Shown here one piece after another: positions 44,200 through 54,767 of a stretch of 64,000 nt of DNA. The translations under genes and the position numbers were made by a program. The notes below the pieces were generated by a model. That model made no database searches, was not told the origin of the DNA, and was given only the letters and a program-made list of their open reading frames with translations. The number at the start of each line of letters is the position of its first letter. Position 1 is the first letter of the stretch. The stretch comes from Zymoseptoria tritici IPO323 (Eukaryota; Ascomycota; Dothideomycetes; Mycosphaerellales; Mycosphaerellaceae), in assembly GCF_000219625.1 (NCBI RefSeq), contig NC_018212.1, positions 2,498,501 to 2,562,500 on the forward strand. Direction: 5' to 3'.

Positions 44200-47100
44200 A
44201 GTGTAGGCTAGACGGTCTCGTCTTCGCCTCTTGCTAGGTGCTAGGACCTAGAAGCAATCTTTGTATCCGAGAGAAAGGTAGTAAGGTGTTTCCGGAGTTC
44301 CTTATCTTCTACTATTTCTAATAGAGATTGTGCTTGTCGTAGCGGTAGTAGCCTAAATACATCGTAGATAGGGTAGCTATATACAAGGTGTTCTGCTATT
44401 TCTCGTTATCCGTAAGGGCAGTCTAGCGTCGTTGCGTGTCTAAAGCGATAGAGATAGGACTTTAGGTATCCGTATCCTAATAGGATAGTATAGAAGGTAC
44501 TAGTTAAAGCGCGTCTTCCTCCTATTCTATGTTTTCCTAGCGAGCTCTATAGAAATCGACTAAGGTAGCTATTTATATTCCTAGGTACCTTATTAATCTC
44601 CCGTTGTCTTGCTATTTCGTATCGGGTTTTCTAGACGCTAAAGAGATCGTCTTTTGCGTAGTTAGCCCTCTTATATTCTGCGAAATGCTTGTATTGTCGG
44701 AGTCGATAATAGAGTAGTTATATCTATGTTCTCTGTCGTTTTTGCGGAAGTATCTCTCTCGAGTCCTCGTATCGGACTTCTCGCGTATCCGAAGGCGCGC
44801 TTTAGATAGCGAGTCTTATAGGGTAGTTTTCGGGTAGCTTTGCTACGCATAGAGAGTATAAAATTAACTGTCTCTCTAAGCGTAGATCCGGGGGGAAGAG
44901 ATTTAACTCTACTTCGGACAGGACGTTTAGGGCGGTACGGAAAACGCCTAGGATCTTTCTACAAGCTTTACTTTATAGAGATACTAGAGGTTTTATGCTC
45001 TTTTTCGACTGCTACCAAACTAGGGCTCCGTAGTCTACTATTATAGTAACGTAGGCTAGGTAAATCTTTCTTAACGATATAGAAGATAGACCGCGTTCGG
45101 TATTTGCTAGTCTTTCTAATCGATAGAATACTGCTTATGCTTATGCCGATCTTATTGCAATATGCTCCTTAAAGGTAAGACCGGCGTCTAGCTAAATCCT
45201 AAGCTACCTTATCGCTTTCTTTGCTAGGCGAACAATATTGCCGTTTAGAAGAATTACCAGGCAATCGGACCCTTTCCCTTTTAAGAAGTGTACTAGGTCT
45301 GTCTTTGCTAGGTCGAAAGTAATTAAGTTCTTCTTTCCTAGGTCTATTAGCCTTCTTGCCTTACGTTCTAGTACCTTAGAGTTCTTCTTAAGGGACGTAG
45401 ACGAGGTAGATAGTCTAATATCGTCGACGTAGGAACTAGGAGTAACTCCTTATAGCGAGAAGAATATATCGCGCGTATAGATAAGAAAGAGGATAGGAGA
45501 CATCGGGCTGCCTTGCGGAACGCCGATCTCTACGTCCTAGAATTCCTATATCTATCCGTCGAATGCTATTCGTAGGCGTCTATTGCTTATAAACGACTAA
45601 ACCTAACGTATAAGGCTATGCGGAAGCCTTAACTAGATTATTATTCTTAACAGTCGGTTCTTTGTAACGTAGTCGTATGCTCCTCTTACGTCGAGGAAGA
45701 TAACCGAAGTCTTCTTTTTCTTTCTTTAATTCTCCTCGATTTCGTTCGTTAAGAGAAGCACTATATCGATAGCCGATTTCTTCTTTCGCCCTCCTAACTG
45801 CGAGTCGTATAGAAGGGGCTTCGTCTCTGCGATAATCCCTAGGCGTTTTGCAAGTATTCTCTCGCTAATCTTACCGAGGCAGTTTAGGAGAGAGATAACT
45901 TAGTAGGCCTTAGGGACCGAATAGTCTAGTTTTCCCGGCTTTGCTAGAACTGCGCCTATCGCAACTTTCTAGCATCGGGGGTAGTGTCCTTCGTCGAGTA
46001 GCCTACTATATATACGTAGAAAGGTAATAGGAATAGCGCTGTACGCTTTACTAATAATAGCTTGCGTAATACCGTCTAGGCCCGGCGTTTTTCCTTTTAC
46101 TATCTTCGTACTATAGGCGGCAGCGAGTTCCTCTTCGGTTAGCGTAGTCTAGCCCTAATCCCCGGCTATATACGCTTCCTAACGGCTAGGTAGAGGTTCC
46201 TCGGCAGGAGGGCGCGGAAATAAGGCTTCGGAGAAGGCCTTACATTTCCCCTCGAAAGAATCTTTATTATTTATCGTAGGTATCTGTCTTTAGCTGCTAT
46301 TCCTAGTATAGGACATAGCTTTAAAGATAGATTTCGAGTCTTCTTTTTCGAGGAAAGCGTTCTAGTAGTTCTTCTTAGCTGTTTTAATAGCCTAGAAGTA
46401 CTCGTTTCTCGCTTTCGTATACGCCTCTTTCTCGTCTAGCGTCGGCGTACGTCCGTAGGTAAAGGTCTGTCTATATGTTCTAGACATTGTACGGCGTAGC
46501 GTGTGTAGCTCTCTATTCTACTAAGGTTTTGCGCAGGCGTATACTACTTTCTCTAGGATTGCTCCCCGCATCGATTTGGTAATATACAAGGTAAAGGAGT
46601 CTGCGATGTCGTCGAGGGAGTTCGTATAGTTAATAGACGTCGCCTTGCTTATTAGGAGATCTGTAAACAGTTCCTAATCCGCGGAAGCTATATCTAGTAC
46701 TACTTTCTTCTGTTAGGCTCGATTTTGCGCGCTAATAAGGTCTATAGATATAGCCTTATAGTCTGAGCCTGTCGGAATTGTTCTCTAGTCGATTTCTTTC
46801 GTAGATAAGGATCCTCTTGTAAACGTAAGGTCTAGGACCGACTCTGCGTCTAGGTGTGGCCTATAGAAGGTCCCGACACCTATCGTATTACGTAGAGTAA
46901 AGCCCTAGTCTTCTATCTACTCTATAAATTCGCGGGCACTAGTAGTATCCTTTCCCCTCGGATCCTAGGACAGGTGTCTAAGGTTAAAGTCTCCTACTAG
47001 TAGAGTGTTTGGAAGGAACGTGTTGCGTAGAGAGTAGAGGCTTCTCTCTATTATTCGTCGGTTTTACAGGTTCTCGGTATCCCGAAGGTCCTTCTCGTTA

Positions 47101-47470
47101 TAGAGATTAACTATCTAGATCTTATTGCCCTTCTTGTCTAAAATAACAAAGGAAAGTATGTCGCTGTCGTCTAATAAAATAGGAGAGATATTAACGTTAA
47201 GTCTTATACTAATATATAGCATTGTTCTTAGCCGGATCGTCGAATCCGTAGTCGTTAGGAATAGCTAGTTATAATCCCGGTGTACGATAGATCTTGTCTC
47301 TTTGTAGCCTGTTATCGGGTCTTCTATAGTCCACGGTTCCTAGACTAGTAGAAGGTCGGCTTTCTGCTTAACTGCGACGTCTAAGGTAGACTCTGTAGCC
47401 TCGATAGATTAGTTAAGATTAACGTAGAAAATCTGTAGAGAGTGTTCTAATATGTAGAACGTTCTAGGGG
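44200..47470 (-). pseudogene. LINE copy 2 ORF2 (endonuclease-RT), RIP-disrupted
   Basis: Mirror of the ORF2 in copy 1, with the same domain order and many in-frame stop codons. Some TAG positions differ between the copies, as expected if each was mutated independently. Confidence 0.88.
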
Positions 47471-48600
47471 CCTCCCTTTCTATTGTATACGATCCTTCGC
47501 CTTCTTAACTCTTAGGCTGTCCGCGCCTACGTATAGACGGTTTTAAATAGCCCTTTTTGCCTCCTCCTCGGTAGCAAAACCTACTAGAACTGTCGCCCTA
47601 GTAAGAGTCCTTCTTCTCTCTTCGTTTGTTAGCTAAATCGGGGTGCCTGCGAGTTTAAGACCTCTATTAAAGGTCTTAATTTCTCGTTAAATATCCTATA
47701 GGCCCGTTAGCGTATTAAAGTTCGCGGTCGAGACGCTGTAGACTACGACCTTGTGCTAGAGAGAGTCCTCTATTACCTGTGCCTCGCCTACGATATCGGT
47801 AACCTTAGTAAGGCTATCGATCGTTTGTTAGCGGGCTTTCTCTGTTGCAAAGTTTAGGATAATATTACCCCGAACTAATTTCTTTATCGCAAGGACAGCT
47901 AGCTCTTAGTCTTCGCCTTTAAGAGCGTCGTTAATTTTGTCTCGGGTTGCGATCTAGTCGAGTTCCTTCTCTTTATCCTTTAGTACAAGGATAAGAGGCA
48001 TCGGTTCTGCTTATTCTTTTAGCTTGCTAGCCCTCTAGGAGACGGTCGTCTACTGTTGTTATTGTTATTGTTGTATTGTCTTAGTTGTCGAGGAGGTAGA
48101 GGTAGAGGTAGCGGATCCGCTATCTCCCTTAACAACGTCTGCGAAAGTAGGCTTCTTCGCCTATGCTGCTAGTTTCTTTGTTATCGTTTCTAGGTTCGAG
48201 ACTTGCTTTGCGAGGATTTAGGACGTTATCCTAAAGTCTATATGCTCGGTAAAGTGCCGAAAGACTTCGAGAAGGTCGAGAACCCAGGTTTGTTCTTCTA
48301 GAATCCCGCCTAGATCCCCCGCCGCTTCGACTAGTAGCTATCGGGCTTGTAGGATCTTCTTGTTCGCGGGTATGCGAGAGAGTGTTTGTTTCTTTCCGAG
48401 AGAAGGGCTACGAGTCGGGGAGCTACTAAATTCGAAGGGGTTTTGCCTTTTCCTAGGTAGGAAAGGAATGCCGGTTCTTTTTAGTAGTTCCTTTAGTAAC
48501 GGCAGGGTTTTAAGAGACTTAAACGTAACTTCCTCGTCCCCTCTAGCTGTAGCTTTTAGAGTCTAAAGGGCTAAGCTTGCGTCTATTATTTCTATTTCCG
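47470..48600 (-). pseudogene. LINE copy 2 ORF1, RIP-disrupted
   Basis: Mirror of ORF1 in copy 1. The GIPFLPRKRQNPFEFSSS segment is recognisable near 48430-48480 on the minus strand. Open frames visible on the plus strand in this part are antisense shadows. Confidence 0.65.
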
Positions 48601-50291
48601 TCTCGGTAGATATTATCTTGTTATTATTGTTTATTATTTAAAAAGAGGCTTAGCAGTCTTACGCTAAGAGGGCTGCTTATTCGTCTCTATTTCTAATCGC
48701 GTTCGGGTCCTAGCCTACTTACGACACTAGGGCACTCTTCTCCCTACTATACAAAGTAGGAGAAGGTATACTTTAAAAAGGAGAGAAGAGATATATAAAT
48801 ATACCTCTACTTCTAGGAAGTACTCTAGCCTATAGTAACGTGCGTCTTTATAGCAGGCTTTAGAGGCGTTCTGCGGGTAGCCGTAGTAGGTTCGGGACAA
48901 CCTTTGTCTTTAGGGAAAGGTAGGCCTATACTCTATATAGAGTATCTAGCTATATAGCTAGTACTACTACTCTAATCCCTAGAGGTACAAATTCGTCCTT
49001 ACTAAACTATACTGCTCCTTTAGCTTCCTCTCTCGGCGGCGTAGGACAATAGGTAACTCTAGTATAGAGAGAACTAAGTATATATATATGTTTGTATATC
49101 CTAGGAACACTGCTCTTGTTTAGCCTTTAGCTCTTTTAAAATTCGACTAAATTAGGCGTTTGATAGCTAGAATAAAAGCTCTCGTCGAGGGCTTTTAAAC
49201 AGGCTACACGGCGTCCGAATCGGCGGCGTATTAGTTGTGTTATAGTGTGTTAAAGTGTCGTAGTACAGGTTATAAACCTTCCTTATGCAATGCCCTAAAC
49301 AGGGAATATTTCGAGTGTAGGGGAGGTAAGGTCGGAATAAGGTTTCGGAGGTAGGGGCCAAATCCCGGAGTTTAGGGTCCAACTTTCAAAATTTGCACCC
49401 TAAAGGGGGCAACAAGGTAAATCTTTAAACTCTAGTAGCGGCGTAGGTTTTAAGGGCAGCGGGGTGAATGCGGGTTCGTTAGAACGGCCTTAATAAGGGC
49501 TTTCGAATAGTGCGTGTTTGGTGATAATCGGGTTAATATTGGGTGTGCAATGGAAGTGCGGATGTCGATGTTATACCTATAGAATCTAGCATTACGAGCT
49601 GCATGTCGCTCCATGTTGGCCGAACAGGTGCCTTGTCGAGAAGGTAGCGCTTCTAGTGCTGCTTTTAGGGTCTCGCCATCTATTCTTTAGCGAATTCTAT
49701 CTTTTCTTCGTTAGTAGCTATACTAGCCCGGTTAATTGCTCGGTTAATGTCTTCCTGCTACTATTCCTAGTCGGCGCGGTTCTTTCCCTCGAAGATGTAG
49801 GGATTCCGGGCCTTTAGGAGCGCGTTCTTAGGGATAGATGGCCGAACTAGGGCATCGGGCAGGACAGTAGGGATAGATCCGTTCTGTACCTAGGCGATGC
49901 GGTCCCTTATAGCCTTGTTGCGTGCCTAGAGAAGGCTAAGCTAGAGGAGGCGCTCCTGTCTAGCGGTAGCGGCCTCTTCCTTACGGATTTGTTTATTAAT
50001 GTCGTCTTCTTCTTCCTTAGGTAGAGTGTCTTCTTCCTGTAGAGGGTTCTCCGGTTCTTCTTCGCCTTCGTTAGCGGTATCCTAGTGCCCGATAGGTTCT
50101 TCCGGGTTTTTAGGCCCGCCTTCGGTGTCTTCGTCGTCGCTAACGGCAGTCTAAGTAGAGGTTTCTATAGTCTCCGGGTCGTTAGCGGGTTCGTTCGTAC
50201 GGCGACGGGTGCTCTTGCTCCCTAATAGGCCGGGACGAGACGAAGCTATATCGGAAGTAATTCGTCGTACTGTAGGGTAGATCGAATCGTG

Positions 50292-50506
50292 TGTAAAAGG
50301 TGCAGTTAAGAATAGAGTAGCAGTATGAATTACTTTAGAACAGACTCGATTCGATACTCTCTCGGAAGGAGGAGATTCTACGTATCCTTATACTACAGGC
50401 GCAATCTAGCTCAAACGAGCTCAAAAGGCCCTAGTAGGGGTGCATATGCCGCTGAGGCAGGGGATCAGATGCCGATTGTCGGTATTCGGCGGAGGCAGAT
50501 GTGACA
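50292..50506 (-). repeat. Chromovirus copy 2 LTR (5' LTR relative to pol)
   Basis: 215 bp starting TGTAAAAGG and ending GTGACA, followed by duplication TATAG. Confidence 0.93.
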
Positions 50507-50511
50507 TATAG

Positions 50512-51743
50512 CGCCGCCCTTTATCTTAGATCGCATAGTGTTAATAGAGTAGTCGTCGGCGGTTATACTATTAGCCTTCCTGTTTACTAGATCCCTATAT
50601 ATCGTAGGCCCTAGATCCTTAGCTATAAGTTAATTGTTCGTAATACTAGTAGCCTATGCTATAAGGTAAGGACTATATAAAGGGTAGTAGTTAGTAGGCT
50701 CGTCGGGGCTATAGAGATAGTACGTCTAGCTAACGTTCTTACAACGAGTGTTAGTGTAAGGCTATCGTCTTATAATATCCTTAGCTCTGTTACTAGAGCC
50801 GACTTACGCCTCTCGATTACTAGGCAATTAAGATAGTTATATCGTAGTAGCCGTTCGTCGCCCTAGTGTAGAACTAACGACCGGAATCTTAGCCTTAACA
50901 ATAATATCTACCTTTAAGTCCACCTTGCTAGAGCGATACTATAACTCTAACTACTTAATAATACTGCCCTAGCTATGCTCGTTCTTCTACGGAAACTATA
51001 TATACGAGCGGACGGCTAGCTTAGAATACGACAGACTTATCTTTACGCGACTAATAGCGATCTTAAGGTCTATCGCCGCCGACGAGATCTAGTCTTTAAC
51101 CAAATACGCCGCTATGTCTTAGTCGTTACTAGAGCTATATTAAGTATCCGCCTATAGCTTACTTCGTCCTTAGCGTACGTATAAGGCGACCGTAAATTCG
51201 AACGGTATGTCGTCTACTTCCTCTTCCTTATCGACACGACGACGAGCTAACCGCGCTAACGAAGGAGGATAAGAGCGGCGAGCAGTAGTAGCGGACCTCT
51301 AATATAATAGCGGCGGCGGTAATAATACTCTAGCTTTATCCTTATCCTTATCCTTATCCTTATCCTTATTCTCGGCATTAACACTAACATCTATACGCTT
51401 CCTCTTGCCGGTTATTACTATAATTATACGAGCAGCCTTCTTAGTAGCCCTACGCTGCCTATTAACCTCCGCCTTCTTCGCTCTTACTAACTTCCTCTTA
51501 TTATCCGCGGCGAGCAGATCCTATAGATATTCCTTTTGCCGAGCGGCGAGAGTAGCACCGATAGACTCGACTTCCTTATTAACGGCTCTATCGACTTTCT
51601 TATTAGCAGCTCTATCGACTTCCTCTTTATACTCCTTAATCGTACTTAGATCTACCCTCGATTCCGCCTCTTGCGCGCGCGCACTAACACGACGACTACC
51701 TAGCTTTAACGCGGCGATAGCTTCCTTACTATAAGGCGTTCGC
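50512..51743 (-). pseudogene. Unknown transposon ORF, N-terminal part, lysine-rich
   Basis: The minus-strand frame has a conserved-looking N-terminal region: RTPYSKEAIAALKLGSRRVS, a charged coiled-coil-like stretch (IKEYKEEVDRAANKKVDRAV), LLAADNKRKLVRAKKAEVNR and KAARIIIVITGKRKRI. The (KD)n run is encoded by TTATCC repeats. The rest is broken by TAG/TAA codons until the chromovirus insertion at 50511 and continues at 37109. The basic, heptad-like part recalls C-terminal regions of fungal pogo-type transposases, but no catalytic DDE signature could be found. Unidentified. Confidence 0.45.
51333..51370 (+). repeat. TTATCC microsatellite (about six units)
   Basis: Tandem TTATCC units, encoding alternating Lys-Asp on the minus strand within the unknown transposon ORF. 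Confidence 0.85.
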
Positions 51744-52201
51744 ACCGGCGTTCGTACAGAGCGACGAGGACTCGATTCGTCTTACTAAGGGCTCGAAGGT
51801 AGTATAAACAGAGGGCTCGATAGCGGCACTAAAAGAGACGGCATAGCGGCGGCGATAACAACACTTCAAAACGATAGATAATAGTCTATACCGACGACAT
51901 AAGAGCATAGAGACAGTAAGGGTGAGATTAGGGCAGGGTGGAGGACGCGCGCACCAAAACAAGGTGAGCGCGTTCTCTAGCTTGCCCGTGTGCCACCTAA
52001 TAATTCTAGCGTTCTAAGATTGGCTGACATGGCACCACTCCAAATCACAAACGGCATCACTCCAATCACGCTCGTGCAGAGAGCTGTGCGTGGACCGACT
52101 TCTCCTGACGAGCGCACAAAAGCAGCAAAGCATCCTGTCCCAATTCTGCTTCCTTCAACAACACACTTCACACGAGTACCATCAAGATCCACTCAGTCAT
52201 C
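51744..52201. other. Right edge of transposon block 2 and promoter region of paralogue B
   Basis: RIP-like sequence fades between about 51960 and 52010. No terminal inverted repeat matching the left edge near 35540 and no target duplication could be found. The following 190 bp of normal composition should contain the promoter and 5' leader of the cysteine-rich gene at 52202. Confidence 0.5.
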
Positions 52202-53704
52202 ATGAAGATCACACTCCTCTTGTCCATCCTTTCCGCTTCGGGCGCTCTGGCCGTCTTGGTCAAGGACGCAGGCGAGCTCGGCTTCGAGAGTGAGTGAGCA
52301 TTTGAGTCCTGCAGGAGCTCGAGACTGTTCGACGGGAATGCCAGAAAATCTTGCTCTGCGTCGTGTCCTTACCGTCTGCACTATGGCTGACTTGGACAGG
52401 CGGCGTGGGAGGAATGCGTATGCTGGAAGCGCGCGAGGAACGCAAGTCGGTATGCCAACACTTTTCGCCAAGAAGTACTGCTTTCGATGGACTGACGCAA
52501 TCATAGTGCCAAAACAACGTCGATTGCAACGGAGGTTGCAACGCACACCCATGCGCGGGCAATGGCGTCGTGAGTACCAGGTCGCAGAAGACGAGCACCG
52601 TCATGGTCTGGCTCGAGACGTTGCTGATCATTTTGCTCTCTTGCTATTCAGGGCGAAGACGTTTGCTGGAATAACAAGTGCTGGTGAGTGGCGAACGCCG
52701 CAAGGCTTGGTTGAGACAGTCCTTGTCGTCCTCGACTTTGATATTCCTCTCGCAATCTTGACGCTTTGGTCGATCTGCTGCTGACACTCTTGCTTCGTTC
52801 GCCACAGGTGTGGTGTAGGTCTCCATGATTCATGCCTTCTCGCCGATGCTCGACCGAATCTGACCTATCGACCATAGGTTCAATTTGTGAAGGACTACTG
52901 CAGCTGGTAAGCAATTTCTCAAGCCGGAGGCGGAGCCTCACTCCTGCTTGAGTACCCAGGAGTTTCCAAGACCTTACTGACTTCCCTGACTTTCTGTTTA
53001 GCATGTAAGAATTCTCTGGAGCACCCTCGGCTTTGTCATATTTGACCAGCTCCTGATTTGACGACGCCAATGTGTTTGAGCCTTGCTAACCTCCTTCGAG
53101 CTATCAGCAACAAGCCATAGACGGTTCTCCTCTCCTTTACACTCCATCCTACTCATGACACCCGCTGACGAGTCTGCTTCGTTTTCTCATTTGCCGCCGA
53201 GTGAGTAGGCTTCGCCTCGACCCTCAGCGCATGCTAACAGACAGCAGAACGAGGGCGAATTCCCAGGCGGACAAGGCTTCTGTGAGTCCTCCGAAGGGGA
53301 CAAGACCTGCTGCAGGCGTGAGAAGGCCTCTCCGCTTGCTCCAGGTCTTGTATCCGCGCCAAGATTATCTTTCTTGAACTGTTTCGCTGACCTGAACCTT
53401 CGGCGTCTTCCACTGCGGTGAGGAATTTTGCTGCCGACATGTTACAGATCTGGTCTCTGACTTTGGACACAAGTTCCTGTTCCGGGAGAGACAGGCAACG
53501 GGTAAGCTTGGTGGCAGAGAGTTCACGTCGATCCGCTGACACTTGAACGTACGCTGACCTTGTTCCAGACTCTGCGACGCGGTAAGCAACCGAACGGCAG
53601 CCATCGAACATATCTTGACTGCTTTCTTTCCCACCCGATTGTCCAAGTCAAATGCTGATATTCGCTGCCGTGAAAGGTCCTCGACCCTTGCAAGGCTTCG
53701 TAAA
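52202..53704 (+). CDS. Small secreted cysteine-rich protein, paralogue B (effector-like, micro-exons)
   Basis: The signal peptide MKITLLLSILSASGALA aligns with that of gene A, followed by GVGGMRML (GVGGSNML in A). In-frame exons are 52202-52289, 52400-52449, 52507-52569, 52652-52683, 52808-52814 (7 nt) and 52878-52906. They give CQNNVDCNGGCNAHPCAGNG, GEDVCWNNKCWCG and VQFVKDYCSC, the same cysteine spacing as A. The next junctions are less clear: a 3-nt exon at 53002-53004 would be required to reach GEFPGGQGFC near 53250. Later exons match C: SCSG..., LCDA near 53570, and VLDPCKAS with TAA at 53702-53704. Introns carry CTGAC branch sites. It is either a real gene with extreme micro-exons or one beginning to decay. 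Function unknown. Confidence 0.6.
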
Positions 53705-54131
53705 CGGAAAACATCGCGGCACTATGTGCTGCTTGGGGCCGAGAATCTCATTGGTCCTGAGATGGTTCGCTGGTGGATATTGGAAGGCTGTGAGAAGGAT
53801 GACTGCTGGGTTTGTGGGAACGAGGCTGGCAGAGGTGGGTGGGAGGAGACTGAGATCTGGGAATGGGTTCAATTCTTACTGTCTTTTGGAGTCATCTCTG
53901 GCATTGTGGAGTGCACCATTTTGTGGCTGGAATGTTTGGTGGATGTGTGGTCGAATACAATGGTGCCTTCATCTCGCCTGTCCAGTCTTGACGTCCCTTC
54001 TCCGTGCGTTTATGTCTGCTCCAGGTTCGCATTCGTCGTTGCTCTCTTCGAACGCAAACGCAATGGCGTGCGGTTAAAAACCTCTTCTGCAACGCCGAAC
54101 GATGCACTCCAGAAATTTGCTACATCCTTCT
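53705..54131. other. Spacer between paralogue B and the GST pseudogene
   Basis: No recognised gene. Near 54080-54115 a short piece reads CNAERCTPEI, resembling the CNAEE and DPCKKPEI exons of paralogue C. It may be a leftover duplicated exon of the cysteine-rich family. Confidence 0.4.
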
Positions 54132-54767
54132 CTACTCTGCAATCCCAACATACCCTTTCAGACCCTTGATCCGCTCGCACCATTGTCGCACATTCGGAAG
54201 CTCCTCCCACTGAAAGCCAGCATCACGGGCCATATGCGTGTAAGCAAACAAAACAACATCCGCCACAGAGACTCCTCCACCGATGAACCATTCTCTCTTC
54301 TCCAGATACTCACTCATTAACTCCAACGCCGCCTTCGCCTTCTCCGTCAATCCCGGCAGTGCAGCCTTCTGCTAATCCGACAGATTCGCCTCGCCAATAT
54401 ACTTGATCCAGATTCTCACTACAGCAACTGACGGTTCGTGACTGTACTGCTCCCAGAACATCTACTGCAGCATCTGCGCATGCTCGAAAGCGTCCGTCGG
54501 GATGAGATCCGTGCCGGTCGCGAGGTAGTAGCCGGCGGCATTGCTCTCCGGGAGGAATTTGTCGGTGCCGATTTGGAGGACTGGCACTCTGCCGTTCTTA
54601 TTAACCTGCTGGAGGAACGCTGGAGTGCGAGTCTCGCCTGTAAAAGTGTCGTATTCGATGAGGCGGTCGTGTTTCTGACCGGACAAAGCGGCTGTGAGTC
54701 GGACCTTGTACGAGTTTCCGGAACTGGCTTGTTGGTGGAGGACGAGGGATTGCCGTGCTGGCGACAT
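54132..54767 (-). pseudogene. Glutathione S-transferase pseudogene (two in-frame TAG)
   Basis: An intron-less cytosolic GST-type frame of about 211 codons. The N-terminal thioredoxin-like half starts at ATG 54767 (MSPARQSLVLHQQASSGNSY) and has TRTPAFLQQVNKNGRVPVLQ and the glutathione-binding ESNAAGYYLA. The C-terminal helical half includes FWEQYSHEPSVAVVRIWIKY, ELMSEYLEKREWFIGGGVSV and ADVVLFAYTHMA. Translation is blocked by TAG at 54464-54462, where bacterial and fungal relatives usually have Trp, and by TAG at 54374-54372. The frame is otherwise intact across both sites. Both changes fit C-to-T transition in a CA/TG context, as in RIP. Its 3' end faces the cysteine-rich gene B. Confidence 0.82.

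Larger units (their letters stand above)
43995..49570 (-). mobile_element. LINE copy 2, full length, reverse orientation
   Basis: 5576 bp with the AAAC-type tail now reading GTTTGTTTG at 43995, flanked by the 13-bp duplication TTATACCTATAGA (43982-43994 and 49571-49583). It mirrors copy 1 throughout. ORF2 (endonuclease, RT with the complement of YVDD near 45425, knuckle near 44390) lies at about 44200-47470 and ORF1 at about 47470-48600, both minus strand and broken by stops. It is inserted into the gag region of chromovirus copy 2. Confidence 0.92.
37115..50506 (-). mobile_element. Chromovirus copy 2 with nested LINE and retroposon
   Basis: 215-bp LTRs at 37115-37329 and 50292-50506 are flanked by 5-bp duplication TATAG (37110-37114 and 50507-50511). 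Subtracting the nested LINE (43995-49570) and the 863-bp insert (38027-38889) with their duplications leaves about 6.9 kb, equal to copy 1. Gag-pol runs on the minus strand: chromodomain near 39860-39990, integrase about 40000-41200, RT about 42100-42900, and gag split at 43982/49584. RIP is at least as strong as in copy 1. The gag ATG has become ATA near 50247, as has the start of the antisense accessory gene. Confidence 0.93.

Noticed and set aside
48360..48566. Open frame on the plus strand inside LINE copy 2, also present as antisense in copy 1
   Set aside because: Mirrors LINE ORF1 on the opposite strand; shadow, not a gene.
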